Shown piece by piece: positions 25,523 through 35,440 of a stretch of 64,000 bases of DNA (the stretch's first letter is position 1; each line of letters starts with the position of its first letter). The stretch spans positions 1 to 64,000 of the forward strand of contig NZ_JAENIL010000025.1 in the NCBI RefSeq assembly GCF_016595505.1, given 5' to 3'. The position numbers were made by a program, and so were the translations under genes. A model generated the notes under the pieces. It was not told the DNA's origin, did no database searches, and saw only the letters and a list, made by a program, of their open reading frames with translations. This DNA comes from Pelagicoccus mobilis (lineage in GTDB: Bacteria; Verrucomicrobiota; Verrucomicrobiia; Opitutales; Opitutaceae).

Positions 25523-27268
25523 GTGCTCAGCGACCTAAAGATCTTCCTACGCCTCATGGCCGACCACAAGAAGTCGGTCATCTTCTCGATCCTGCTCGGC
25601 TCCGTCGCTGGACTTGTCACCGGAGGGGGTCTCACCAACGGCGTGGAACGCCTCTTCACCATCATTCTGTCGGAGGACAATAGCCTAAGCACCTCGCAAG
25701 TATTCGGCGTCGCCGCCGCCTTCCCCATCATCTTCATCGTCCTCGGGGTCTGCGTCTTTTCCAGCGCCTACTTGCTCAATTACGCTGGCCTCGCCTCCAT
25801 TCGCGACCTCAGAGCAAAAGTGTTCGCCCGCGTGCAATGCCTCCCGCTCGCCTACTTCCAAGCGTCCAAAACCGGCGACCTCATTTCCCGCATCACCGCT
25901 GACACGGCGGCTCTCCAGCAGACGCTTACCTTCATCGCCCGCAACGTCCTCACCCAGCCCGCCACCATCATCGGCGCCGTCTTCTACCTCTACTGGGTCG
26001 CCGCCAACAACGAAGGCGTCTACAAGATCTACCTCTGCCTCATCGCTCTCCCCATCGTCATCTTCCCCATCCGCAACTTCACACGGAAGATCGAACGAAA
26101 AGCCCGCAAGCAACAGGAGGACCTCGGCGAACTCACCAACAACCTCGCCCAGAATCTCAGCGCGACCCGCGAGATTCGCGCCTTCAATCTCCAAGAACGC
26201 GAAAACTCCCGCTTCGCCTCTCGCCTGGCCGAGCTCTTCATCTCTCAGATGAAGGTCGTGAAATACCAGTTCGGCCTCAGCCCCGTCGTGGAATTCTGCT
26301 CCTCCATCGGCCTCTCCATCGCCTTCATCATCGGCTACTACAACGGAGTGCCCGGCGGCGTCTTCACCTCCATCTTCCTCGCGCTCTACCTGACCTACAG
26401 CGCCGTCAAAAAACTGGGCACCTTCGCTTCCGAGCTGTCTAAAGGCGTAGCCTCCTACCAACGGATCGAAGAGATACTCGCCTCCCCCGTAGACATCGAC
26501 GATCCAGACCAACCGATCGAGTTCGACAACATCCAAGGCGAGATCGAGTTCCGCAACGTTTCCTTCTCCTACGGCGACACCATAGCCCTAAAATCCGCCG
26601 ACGCCCGTATCCAAAAAGGCGATATCTGCGCTCTCGTCGGACCATCCGGAGCAGGCAAGTCCACTTTCGCCAACCTCGTCCCGCGCTTCTACGACGTCTC
26701 CCACGGCGGCATTTACATCGACGGGCACGACATCCGCCACTTCCGCGTCGACGAACTGCGAAACCAGATCGCGGTCGTTTCGCAAGAACCCGTCCTTTTC
26801 GACGACACCATCCTCGAAAACATCCGCCTCGGACGCCAAGACGCCACCGACGAAGAAGTCCGCGAAGCCGCACGTCAAGCCTTCGCCCACGACTTCATAA
26901 CAGACACTTCCAACTGCCCCAATGGCTACGACACGCTTGTCGGGGAACGCGGAGCGAGACTGTCCGGAGGCCAGAAGCAACGCATCGCCATCGCCCGCGC
27001 GATTCTCCGAGACGCCCCGATTCTCATCCTCGACGAAGCCACTTCCGCCCTCGATTCCGAGTCTGAGTCAAAAGTCCAAGCAGCCCTCGACAAACTCGTA
27101 TCCGGAAAAACAGTACTCGTAATCGCCCACCGGTTCAGCACGATCAAAAACGCGAACAAGATCCTCGTGTTCAACGATGGCGAAATCGCCGACAGTGGCA
27201 GCCACCAAGAGCTTTTCGAACGCTGTCCGCTCTACCAGACACTCTACAACCAGCAGCTAAGCAGCTAA
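25523..27268 (+). CDS. ABC exporter, fused membrane and ATPase domains (MsbA type)
   Basis: 581 residues in the usual half-transporter layout: six membrane segments (about 15-310), then an ATPase domain with Walker A GPSGAGKST, signature LSGGQKQR, Walker B ILILDEATSALD and the switch histidine in VLVIAHRFST. The protein should dimerise and export lipids, lipid-linked sugars or drugs from the inner membrane; the closest general type is MsbA. A GTG start at 25523 gives the normal N-terminus; an ATG at residue 12 is possible. No auxiliary lipopolysaccharide genes are adjacent, so lipid A as substrate is not demonstrated. Confidence 0.92.
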   Translation: MLSDLKIFLRLMADHKKSVIFSILLGSVAGLVTGGGLTNGVERLFTIILSEDNSLSTSQVFGVAAAFPIIFIVLGVCVFSSAYLLNYAGLASIRDLRAKVFARVQCLPLAYFQASKTGDLISRITADTAALQQTLTFIARNVLTQPATIIGAVFYLYWVAANNEGVYKIYLCLIALPIVIFPIRNFTRKIERKARKQQEDLGELTNNLAQNLSATREIRAFNLQERENSRFASRLAELFISQMKVVKYQFGLSPVVEFCSSIGLSIAFIIGYYNGVPGGVFTSIFLALYLTYSAVKKLGTFASELSKGVASYQRIEEILASPVDIDDPDQPIEFDNIQGEIEFRNVSFSYGDTIALKSADARIQKGDICALVGPSGAGKSTFANLVPRFYDVSHGGIYIDGHDIRHFRVDELRNQIAVVSQEPVLFDDTILENIRLGRQDATDEEVREAARQAFAHDFITDTSNCPNGYDTLVGERGARLSGGQKQRIAIARAILRDAPILILDEATSALDSESESKVQAALDKLVSGKTVLVIAHRFSTIKNANKILVFNDGEIADSGSHQELFERCPLYQTLYNQQLSS

Positions 27269-27313
27269 GCCCAAGCTGTTCGACACGCCCCAATCGCGAA
27301 ACAAAAAACAGCA

Positions 27314-28207
27314 ATGAAAGAACTCACGCTCGCCCTGCTTCTAGTTCTCGTTGCACCGATTTCGGAACTGTCCTCGAAGATCGCCCTAGAGCACTACGAC
27401 AAGATCAAAGATGGCGATATCAACGAGCCGTCAGGCCTAGTAAAAAGCCGCCAGTTCAAAAAAGTCTACTGGACTCATAACGACTCCGGCGACAAAGCCC
27501 GCATCTTCGCCATCACTCGCAAAGGCAAATCCGTCGAAGCCACCGAAGCCAAAAAAAACGACGATCCCTACAAGGGAATAAAAATCGCCAACGCGTCCAA
27601 CGAGGATTGGGAGGACATCGCTCTAGACGATCAAGGAAACCTCCTTATCGGCGATTTCGGCAACAACGACAATCGCCGACGAAACCTCACGATCTATGTC
27701 GTTCCAGAGCCTGACCCGCGCAAGACCACCAAAGCGCAAATCAGCCAAAAAATCGAATTCCACTACCCCGATCAAAAACGTTTCCCTGATCCCGAGGACT
27801 GGAACTTCGATTGCGAGTCACTCTTCTTCGCGGAAGGAAAAATCTACCTTGTATCCAAAAACCGGAGCACTCCATTCGCAAAACTCTACCGGCTCGACCA
27901 ACAAGACTCCGGAGTCAGTAACCCGCTCACACTGGTCAGCACCTTTGATCTTAAAGGACAAGCCACCGCAGCTGACGCGAGCCCCGACGGGTCCACCCTC
28001 GCAATCCTCACTTACACCGGAGTCTGGCTCTTCGAAAGACCGGAAGGGAGCGACGACTACTTCGCTGGCAAAACCTCCTTCCGCCCCTTTTACGCAAAGC
28101 AATGCGAAGCCGTCTGCTGGCAAGATCCAGAAACGCTCATCATCGCCAACGAGCAACGGCAGCTCTTCGAGTTGAAAATAGAAGACATCCCTCGATTCGA
28201 ACCCTAG
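27314..28207 (+). CDS. Exported beta-propeller-like protein of unknown function
   Basis: 297 residues with a signal peptide (LTLALLLVLVAPISELSS). The mature part reads like a six-bladed propeller: EPSGLVKSRQFKKVYWTHND, NEDWEDIALDDQGNLLIGDF, CESLFFAEGKIYLVSKN, ATAADASPDGSTLAILTYTG and AVCWQDPETLIIANEQRQLF are repeated strand units. The motif WTHNDSGD with EDWEDIA...GDFGNN is a pattern known from uncharacterised secreted proteins. No active site can be named. It follows the ABC exporter by 45 bp and precedes the giant secreted protein by 61 bp. Confidence 0.75.
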   Translation: MKELTLALLLVLVAPISELSSKIALEHYDKIKDGDINEPSGLVKSRQFKKVYWTHNDSGDKARIFAITRKGKSVEATEAKKNDDPYKGIKIANASNEDWEDIALDDQGNLLIGDFGNNDNRRRNLTIYVVPEPDPRKTTKAQISQKIEFHYPDQKRFPDPEDWNFDCESLFFAEGKIYLVSKNRSTPFAKLYRLDQQDSGVSNPLTLVSTFDLKGQATAADASPDGSTLAILTYTGVWLFERPEGSDDYFAGKTSFRPFYAKQCEAVCWQDPETLIIANEQRQLFELKIEDIPRFEP

Positions 28208-28268
28208 CCTTGCCATAAACAAGCGAGCATTCTAAGTTGCGGACGCCTTTTTCCAACCAAAGCTCCGT

Positions 28269-31200
28269 ATGAAACTACCTCTCGCCTCGCTTGCCTGCGG
28301 CGTCTTAGTAGCCGCCCCTCTCCTATCCCAAAACGTATCAGTCGAGCTCATACTCGCTCCAGGCCTTACCACCCACGGCGGAGAAATCGAGTACGACCTC
28401 TACTCCTACCCCATCTGGAACTCCAACGGCGATACCTACTTCAAAAGCCGATTCCTCGACTACACCGGCGATCTGGGTACCGGCGGTTATGTTTTCCACA
28501 AACTCGACGCTCCAAATACAGCAAACCCAATCCTTAGGGACGACACAGGCGACTTCGATAGTTTCAACTTCAGCCGATTTGGCATCAGCGACGCGAACGA
28601 ACTCTTCTTCGATTCCGCCACCGACGACGATGCAAGCCATTCCCTTTTCAAGCTCGTCAATGGAGGTACGACAAAGATCGAGCAACGGGCAACCCTGATA
28701 GGCGTCGCCCCCAACGGTTCAGCTATCGCCCGAAACTACGCCGATGTTGCGACTCTCGATATCGGCCGCGTCGCCCCCGGCAGCACTACTCTCGATTCAA
28801 TAGTAAAGAGCGGAGAGACAGTGGCCGGCCTCGACGGCGCGACAATAAAGACCCTCGGAACCATCCACTACAATCCCAAGGGCCAGATCGCCTTCACCGC
28901 CATCCTGCAGGGCGATGGCATAGACATTTCAAACGACCACGCCCTCATTCGCGAGAATACAGATGGCAGCTTGGAGCTGATCGCTCGCGAGTCCAATTCC
29001 CACCCAGAAAACTCAAGCCTCGAACCAGACGGAGCCTACCTAAGTCTACAAGAGAATGAAGCTGCCTTCGGATTTAACGGGCAAGGCCACATCGCATTTA
29101 AAGCAGATGTCAGCGACAATTCGAGCGAGCTCACCAATCGTACCACAACACTCTGGTTCGCGGCCCCTGGCGAGGACGCTCAACTGATCGCCAGACTCGG
29201 TGTCCCAACTCCAACGAGCAATGCCGGGACAGTAGAATTCGTAGGCTTCCGTTCCGACAATGGAGAGATCGGTCGTCAACCTATCCTGGACGCGACCGGC
29301 AACGTTTACTTCATGGCGAGAGTCGACACCGGCGAGTTTCCCGAGCCACTCTCCCTCTTCAAGTGGGATGGAAGCAGCATCAGCAAAGTTATCGAATTCA
29401 ACAAATCGCTCCCTCTTCCCGAAATTGAAGCCCCAAGTGTCTCACCTCAAAGTCTAGCCATCTCCCCCAACGGACGGATCGCCATCTATGGCGTGGTAAA
29501 AAGCGGATCATCCAGTCTAGCCGGAGTTCTGTGGGCTCAAGACGACAAAGGAGTCTTCGCCACAGTGGCCGCCCGCAACGTCAGTCAAACACCCTTCGAA
29601 CGCGAGAACCTAGTCACAACCGGCGGCGATCTTGGAAAGATCACCCGCCTGTACACACCCCCTCAAGAAGTCGCTCTCTCCGGCTCGGAAGACGGGTTGT
29701 CTACCCTTTGGTGGACTCCCGACGAGCGACTCCTCTTCGCCACGCGAACCGCAAATTCAGGAATAGATTCGTACTATTGCCTCGCCACAATTGGTGAACC
29801 CAAGATCCCAGCATCCGGAAACAAGTACACATGGGATGGGGGGATCGAGACAACCGCTTGGAACGACATCGAATCCGGCCGTACGAACTGGGTGGATACA
29901 GTCGGGGCTCGCTGGAGCCTCCCTCCCAATCGAAACGATGCAGAAGTAGTCATTCCCAATCAGACCGACTCCGTGCTACTCACCGGAGAAAACGTGGAAG
30001 TAGGCTCGTTCACTTCCAAAGGGACATTGGAATTAAACACCAATCTCACCGTAAATGGAGATGCTGACGTCTTCGACATAAGCCTCGAGGAGTCAGGCAA
30101 CTTCATTGCAAAAGGCAGCCTCACACAAGGAGGACTCATAAGTTCGCTAAACGACGGAATCCGATTCACCCCGATGGCGGAAAGCGAAACCGCAACCACA
30201 TCAGGTACGATTCTCGCCGAGAAAGTCGGAATCAACGCCACATCGGAGTACACCCTATCAATCGACAATTCAGCGGATATCCACACGGACGGAACCGCCG
30301 GAATATTCGCGGAATCAACGAACGGGGACATCCTGCTAGACAACACAGGCGAAATCGATTCGGCAAACGGCCCCGCCTTTCATCTCATCGCCCCACAGGG
30401 CACGATCGACCTGACCTCCTCCACTCCAGAGTCGGACATCAGAGGGCTCACCGAATCAGGTATTCACCTTCACTCTCTCAAAGCGATCACCGCGACGGTG
30501 GAAGGGGGAATCACCGCAATCGCAGAGGATGTCCAGGGCGAGCATGCTGGGCTCTACGCTCATTCAACCGCAGGTCCTGTTTCCGTCGAAGTGAACGGAG
30601 AAATATCAGCTACCAATACACAAGGGATACGAGCGAAAGCAAAGGGACTCGCAAGCGTTACCCATGAGGGAAGAATCACCTCCTATTTCTCAGGCATCTT
30701 CGCCTCTTCGACTGATTCAGATGTATTCGTAGAGTCACGACAGGCGATTATATCTGGCGATCTGGGAGGAATCACCGGAATCGCCGAGAACGGCAGCGCT
30801 ACAATACACGCCGGCGAGATTAGCGTTAACGGAGGCCACGCAGTCAGCGCGCAGGCCGAGAATACAGTCGGCGTCTACGCCTACTCTCCAATCAATGCTA
30901 TCGACGTGCAATCGGCAATCGAAGCGATCAGTTCGAGCGGCAACGTCCTCGTTGATTCAGCAGCGGAGATCTCCACCTTCGGTTCGAGCAATCCAGGAAC
31001 AGGGATATCGGTCCGAGCTGCAGGCGACATCACCGTCAAACAACGAGCGAAGGTTACCACAAGCTTCCCAGCCGTCATCGCCGATTCGAGCGACGGCCAC
31101 GTTCACATCGACTCTTCCCAAGCCTGGATCGATGCAGACTACGGAGGACTCATCGCTAAGGCGAGCAACGGCGAAGTTGAGATAAAAAGCGGAGAGTTGA

Positions 31201-32915
31201 ACATAGGTCGAGGCGACGCCATCGAAGCGCTGGCGAAAGGCGACGTATCGATCACGCACAACGGCCCCGTTAAAGTCATCGGCGACGGAAACTCCCAGCG
31301 TACAGCCTTCGGCATCGACGCCGAGTCCACCGAAGGAATGGTAGAGATCAATTCCAACGGAAACATCGATACGACACACAACGGGCTCTCTACCGCCATA
31401 TCAGCCCTCGCCAAACAAGACATCTTGATAAACAGCAGCGGCGATCTGAGCACCTACGATTTCGGGACATTTTTCGCCAAGAGCGAGACAGGGTCGATCC
31501 AGCTAACGCACCGCGGCAGCATCCTCTCGACCAACAACGGGCGAGGCCTCATCGCAGACGCGCCACAGGGATTCATCGTGATCAACCTGCTCGACTCCGA
31601 CTCCCTACTCGCTTCCATCGGTTCCAAAAATGAAGCTTTAAAAGCCACAGCCGACCAATCCATTTCCGTTATATCCAGATCTTCCATACAGTCAAAAGGC
31701 GACCAGTCGCCCGCCGTCTCGCTTACATCCGCGACATCGGGAGTGAGCTTCACCGGACACAACGACATTTTCCCAGGTCCAGACTCAGAAGCGATCCGGC
31801 TCAGCAGCCCAACCACCTCCACCATCAATTTGACCGGAGGCGACATTCTCTCCCCAGGCGGCGAAGTTAGCGTAATCCAGTTTCTCGACGGTACTCAAAA
31901 CAGACTCACAAACCACGCAAGCATTGAAGCCTTAGAGGGCATTGCCATCAAATCGGAAGATGCAGATGTCACAATCGACAATCACCGTTCGATTATTGGC
32001 GACATCGCTCTTGGCACCGGGACCAACATCCTCACCAATCACCCGAACGCTATCTTAAGCCCAGAGAAAGACCTACACATTGGCCCTGACGGCAGCATCG
32101 TAAACCAAGGAGTACTAGATCTAACACGCGGAGGAGATTTCACTCTAATCGGAAGTATTCAATTTTCAAACACATCTAAATTCCTAATCAAGCAAACATC
32201 CCCAACCCTCACAAATTGGCTCAACGCCTCAAAGGAATCAACGCTCGCGGGCACGGTCGTCCTGCAACTCGATCCAGACCTTACGACCGCTCCCGACCAA
32301 AGCTTCCAGATCATGACCGCGCTAGGGCTCACAGGCACCTTTGATCAAGTCCATCTCGCGCCCCTCGGCCTAGACAACCAAGAGGCGATTCAATTCGCGA
32401 CCCAATTCCCGTCACGCCAAACCGCGCTTACCACAAGCTACACCGACAACGATGTGAACGTCGTGCTCAGCCCCCTCGCGATCGATGACTACGAGAGCTG
32501 GAAAAACCACTTTATCCCCGGAGAGACAACCTCCGACTCCCCAACAGCAGCGCCCCAAAATGATTCCGATCTCCTCGCCGACCCCGACCAAGACGGGCTT
32601 AGCAACCTAGAGGAATACGCCTTCGGCACACACCCGCTACTGGCCTCACGACAGCCAATCGAATACGCCACACTCGCAAGCAACGATTCCGTATCCGATA
32701 AACTGCTACTAACCTTCCCATGGGTAGCGGAGAATGGAGATCTCAATTGGTCTCTCGAAGAAAGTGAAGATCTAGAGGCTTGGGAAACAGTGAGCGTTGA
32801 GGTCGCCTCTACCAAGAAAATCGGAGAGATCACCTTCCTCACGATTGAACCAACAATAAAGGCGGAGAAATCCTTTCTCCGCCTGAAAATCAATTATGTG
32901 AGCGACTCGAATTAG
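28269..32915 (+). CDS. Giant secreted protein: propeller-like N-domain, beta-helix repeats and a DxDxDG-containing C-terminus
   Basis: 1548 residues. A signal peptide (LASLACGVLVAAPLLSQ) is followed by about 490 residues of a 'choice-of-anchor tandem repeat'-like propeller domain (NSNGDTYFKSRF, FGFNGQGHIAFKADV, DATGNVYFMARVD, SPNGRIAIYGVV). From about 590 to 1290 there are repeats of roughly 20 residues with GDI, NGEI and GIxA patterns, as in a right-handed beta-helix. After a threonine-rich region comes a calcium-type loop DPDQDGLSNLEEYAFGTHP (about 1434-1460) and a final beta domain that is common at the C-termini of secreted verrucomicrobial proteins. No autotransporter barrel or PEP-CTERM signal is visible. 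Likely a cell-surface or extracellular protein. Confidence 0.85.
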   Translation: MKLPLASLACGVLVAAPLLSQNVSVELILAPGLTTHGGEIEYDLYSYPIWNSNGDTYFKSRFLDYTGDLGTGGYVFHKLDAPNTANPILRDDTGDFDSFNFSRFGISDANELFFDSATDDDASHSLFKLVNGGTTKIEQRATLIGVAPNGSAIARNYADVATLDIGRVAPGSTTLDSIVKSGETVAGLDGATIKTLGTIHYNPKGQIAFTAILQGDGIDISNDHALIRENTDGSLELIARESNSHPENSSLEPDGAYLSLQENEAAFGFNGQGHIAFKADVSDNSSELTNRTTTLWFAAPGEDAQLIARLGVPTPTSNAGTVEFVGFRSDNGEIGRQPILDATGNVYFMARVDTGEFPEPLSLFKWDGSSISKVIEFNKSLPLPEIEAPSVSPQSLAISPNGRIAIYGVVKSGSSSLAGVLWAQDDKGVFATVAARNVSQTPFERENLVTTGGDLGKITRLYTPPQEVALSGSEDGLSTLWWTPDERLLFATRTANSGIDSYYCLATIGEPKIPASGNKYTWDGGIETTAWNDIESGRTNWVDTVGARWSLPPNRNDAEVVIPNQTDSVLLTGENVEVGSFTSKGTLELNTNLTVNGDADVFDISLEESGNFIAKGSLTQGGLISSLNDGIRFTPMAESETATTSGTILAEKVGINATSEYTLSIDNSADIHTDGTAGIFAESTNGDILLDNTGEIDSANGPAFHLIAPQGTIDLTSSTPESDIRGLTESGIHLHSLKAITATVEGGITAIAEDVQGEHAGLYAHSTAGPVSVEVNGEISATNTQGIRAKAKGLASVTHEGRITSYFSGIFASSTDSDVFVESRQAIISGDLGGITGIAENGSATIHAGEISVNGGHAVSAQAENTVGVYAYSPINAIDVQSAIEAISSSGNVLVDSAAEISTFGSSNPGTGISVRAAGDITVKQRAKVTTSFPAVIADSSDGHVHIDSSQAWIDADYGGLIAKASNGEVEIKSGELNIGRGDAIEALAKGDVSITHNGPVKVIGDGNSQRTAFGIDAESTEGMVEINSNGNIDTTHNGLSTAISALAKQDILINSSGDLSTYDFGTFFAKSETGSIQLTHRGSILSTNNGRGLIADAPQGFIVINLLDSDSLLASIGSKNEALKATADQSISVISRSSIQSKGDQSPAVSLTSATSGVSFTGHNDIFPGPDSEAIRLSSPTTSTINLTGGDILSPGGEVSVIQFLDGTQNRLTNHASIEALEGIAIKSEDADVTIDNHRSIIGDIALGTGTNILTNHPNAILSPEKDLHIGPDGSIVNQGVLDLTRGGDFTLIGSIQFSNTSKFLIKQTSPTLTNWLNASKESTLAGTVVLQLDPDLTTAPDQSFQIMTALGLTGTFDQVHLAPLGLDNQEAIQFATQFPSRQTALTTSYTDNDVNVVLSPLAIDDYESWKNHFIPGETTSDSPTAAPQNDSDLLADPDQDGLSNLEEYAFGTHPLLASRQPIEYATLASNDSVSDKLLLTFPWVAENGDLNWSLEESEDLEAWETVSVEVASTKKIGEITFLTIEPTIKAEKSFLRLKINYVSDSN

Positions 32916-32919
32916 TCGC

Positions 32920-33126
32920 CTAAAATAGCTGGCGTTTCGCCCGCTCCCTCAAGCCACGACGCATCCGCTGCAGTTTCGCCGAGCGCTTGCGTCGCCTCTC
33001 TGGCCGGATCGACTTTAGCTCATCCGGGTAATCGTTAAGCAATTGTTCAATCCAGTCTTCGAGAGGATATCGAAGCTTGAGCTGCCCATCGCTGTGATGG
33101 GTCTCGGTTTTACGATTCGTATCCAT
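32920..33126 (-). CDS. Hypothetical small basic protein, 68 residues
   Basis: The ATG at 33126 is chosen because AGGAGG stands 4 bases upstream (33131-33136), the strongest ribosome binding site in this part of the window; a longer frame starting at 33216 would ignore it. The first half contains YPLEDWIEQLLNDYPDELKS, the second is very basic (RPERRRKRSAKLQRMRRGLR). It could bind nucleic acid. It converges with the giant secreted protein gene, whose stop is 4 bp away. Family unknown. Confidence 0.6.
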   Translation of the reverse strand: MDTNRKTETHHSDGQLKLRYPLEDWIEQLLNDYPDELKSIRPERRRKRSAKLQRMRRGLRERAKRQLF

Positions 33127-33130
33127 TTTC

Positions 33131-33136
33131 CCTCCT
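33131..33136 (-). promoter_or_regulatory. Strong Shine-Dalgarno sequence that fixes the start of the 68-residue protein
   Basis: The perfect AGGAGG on the minus strand lies four bases before ATG 33126. Few genes nearby have such a match. Confidence 0.7.
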
Positions 33137-33228
33137 ATTATCTTAGTATACGTATGAGAGACCGATTCGCATGAGTCTCGTTCCCTGCCGTCGGGTTTTG
33201 ACAGGGAATTAACCAATGCAAAACCAGT

Positions 33229-34359
33229 TCATTTCCCCATACTTCTCCTCTCCGTAGCCCCCGCAAACGGTTGCAATACCACCTCCGAAGCGTCGCCCGC
33301 CAAATACTCCTCCGGGAAAATAAACGCTCCCGAAGCCCTCTTCGCATCAATCGACGCAATAATCTGGTGCTGCACCTCAAGGCGAAGAGCATCCTCCTTC
33401 TCCAACATTCCAGAATACCTTTGTTTCGGGAACTGCTTCTCCCAAAACTTCGGATAATTCGCGAGATCATAGCCTTGGGCCGCCAGCAGATAAAGCGCAA
33501 TCAAATCGGCTTCCACATCAAACAACCTCTGCTTGCTCTTCGCAGAAGCATTGCCCAACACCCCGATCGAAGGGATCCCGGTAGCGATTATCGCCAAATC
33601 CATAGTGCTCCCAATCCAAAGATTCTTACGCCTCTTCTCAGGATGCCGCATAATGCTCTGAGCCAACGCAAAGGAGCAGGCATAGGCAAAGTCCGACGGA
33701 TCCGCCAGATCTTCCACCATGGCCAAACTCAGCCAAATCACCTCTCCATCCGGCCTGATATCCACATGAGATTCCGGGGACACGATCACTGAATAGTAGG
33801 CCGCCTTCTCCGGAGTCACCGATACAGAAAAGGTCTCCTCCCCTCTACGCACTTTGATCTCGTTGACCTCGCCCGGCACCAGATCCCGCTTCATCCGCAC
33901 AGACGCATAACGGGCTGCACGCCCCCAACGCGGCACTCGCTTTCCATTTACGGACAAGATCTGGTCTCCTTCCCTCAAGTCCGCCCGCTCCGCCGGCGAA
34001 TCTGGAAACACTTGAGAAACGGACACGTAAGGACCAATTGAATACCTTCTCAAAGCGTTTCTCAATCGGAACGGATAAAACTCCTCCGACACAAACACCG
34101 CCCCCAAATACCCGTAGGTCTCCGAGCTTTGATAGTTCGCCGCCTCCTCCATCAGAGGATGCAACACATCCCAAACACGCGCTTCCGCGTCCTGAATTCG
34201 CAGCAATTCCCTCGTTTTAGCCGTGAGCAAACTCTGCCGTTTCATCTCGGCTTCCTGCTCCAAAAGCTCGGTTCTGCTCGTTTCGCAGCCCGCAAGCAAG
34301 AGAAGCGCTCCAGCAAAGAATCCGCTCCGCACAAGTGTCCGATGAAAATCCACGCCCAT
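33229..34359 (-). CDS. Lipoprotein with PDZ domain and inactive M48-peptidase-like domain (paralogue 1)
   Basis: From the ATG at 34359 the protein has 376 residues; the frame is open 48 bases further upstream. A lipoprotein signal ends in LLAGC. A helical region is followed by a PDZ domain (about 100-190; DSPAERADLREGDQILSVNG) and a domain matching M48 peptidases in order: FAYACSFALAQSIMRH occupies the place of VLAHELAHxxxRH, and FDVEADLIALYLLAAQGYD matches the ExEADxxG...AGYD block. Both zinc histidines and the catalytic Glu are replaced (F, Q and A), so it should not cleave peptides. Paralogue of the gene at 43476-44570. Likely a periplasmic binding or chaperone-like factor. Confidence 0.8.
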   Translation of the reverse strand: MGVDFHRTLVRSGFFAGALLLLAGCETSRTELLEQEAEMKRQSLLTAKTRELLRIQDAEARVWDVLHPLMEEAANYQSSETYGYLGAVFVSEEFYPFRLRNALRRYSIGPYVSVSQVFPDSPAERADLREGDQILSVNGKRVPRWGRAARYASVRMKRDLVPGEVNEIKVRRGEETFSVSVTPEKAAYYSVIVSPESHVDIRPDGEVIWLSLAMVEDLADPSDFAYACSFALAQSIMRHPEKRRKNLWIGSTMDLAIIATGIPSIGVLGNASAKSKQRLFDVEADLIALYLLAAQGYDLANYPKFWEKQFPKQRYSGMLEKEDALRLEVQHQIIASIDAKRASGAFIFPEEYLAGDASEVVLQPFAGATERRSMGK

Positions 34360-34468
34360 AACCTCCAAAACCTCTCGTTTCCTGCAGGAACAACAATATC
34401 CAGCCAACTCCCAGTATCAAGGGCTTATAGACCGAAAAAGTGGCACTTATTTGCCCCTTAGCCTCCAG

Positions 34469-35440
34469 TTAACGCACAGCCACGTCCGACGACATCCCTT
34501 GAACCACTCCATTCGCGACCAAAGAGCGCTCCAGCTCCCGCTGAATCAGCGTCTTCTTCAGCCCCCAATTCGGGGCAATCAAGTCCTCTTGGTCGGCCAG
34601 TCCAAACAGACGCTGCACCACGATATCCGGCGACAGTCGAGCCAGGAACCTCTCTAGAAACGAGGCATAGGCCTCCAGCGAAAACAGCTCGAACGGCTCA
34701 TCACGATACCGCTTCGCCAGAATGGATCCCCGCACCACATGCAAGTGATGCAACTTCACGAAGCGGACCGGCAGGCGATTCAGCTCATCCGCAACTCTCA
34801 ACCAATCCCCTTCATCCTCCCCCGGCAGCCCGAAAATCGTATGGGCGCAAACCTCGAAACCAAACTCAGCCGTCCGTCTAACCGCGTCCACAAACTCCGC
34901 ATGCGTCGCCCCACGATTGATCGCCTCCAGAACATCGTCCCGCATCGACTCCAATCCGTATTCGATCGAAACATACAAATCGCCAAAACGCCGTTTGAGC
35001 ATTTCCAGCTTCTCCCGATCAATACAGTCCGGACGCGTCCCGATCGTCAGTCCCAACACCGCACCCGGAGCCGCCTCGATCGCTTCCGAGTAAATACCTT
35101 CCAGCTGCTCGACCGGAGCATAAGTGTTCGTGTTCGGCTGGAAGTAGACGATGAACTTCTCCGCCCCATAGTTTTGCCGAGCCCGCTCGATCCCCGCCAA
35201 AACTTGCTCACGCACACTGAGCGAGGTCTTGCGATTCTCACGCGGCGTAAACGAGTCCACATTGCAATACGCGCAGCCGCCCCACCCCTTGGTCCCATCC
35301 CGATTCGGACACGTGAATCCCGCATCGACAACCACCTTAAACACCTTCGCCCCCAGACGCCGTTTCAGGTACGGACCATAGGCGTTATAACGTTTCGGGT
35401 AAAAACGCTCCAACAACTCCTCATTCCATGGCGAACTCAT
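34469..35440 (-). CDS. Radical SAM protein of the YhcC family (TIGR01212 type)
   Basis: 323 residues from the ATG at 35440. Near the N-terminus the cysteines that bind the iron-sulfur cluster are in CPNRDGTKGWGGCAYC, a spacing peculiar to this family. Further family marks are YFQPNTNTYAPVEQL, GTRPDCID, YGLESMRDDVLEAINRG and FGLPGEDEGDWL. The family is widespread but its reaction is not established to my knowledge. It lies 109 bp upstream of the PDZ lipoprotein on the same strand and is divergent from the first ADOP permease. Confidence 0.9.
   Translation of the reverse strand: MSSPWNEELLERFYPKRYNAYGPYLKRRLGAKVFKVVVDAGFTCPNRDGTKGWGGCAYCNVDSFTPRENRKTSLSVREQVLAGIERARQNYGAEKFIVYFQPNTNTYAPVEQLEGIYSEAIEAAPGAVLGLTIGTRPDCIDREKLEMLKRRFGDLYVSIEYGLESMRDDVLEAINRGATHAEFVDAVRRTAEFGFEVCAHTIFGLPGEDEGDWLRVADELNRLPVRFVKLHHLHVVRGSILAKRYRDEPFELFSLEAYASFLERFLARLSPDIVVQRLFGLADQEDLIAPNWGLKKTLIQRELERSLVANGVVQGMSSDVAVR

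Noticed and set aside
25685-26536. A 283-residue minus-strand acidic frame
   Set aside because: Antisense shadow of the MsbA-type exporter.
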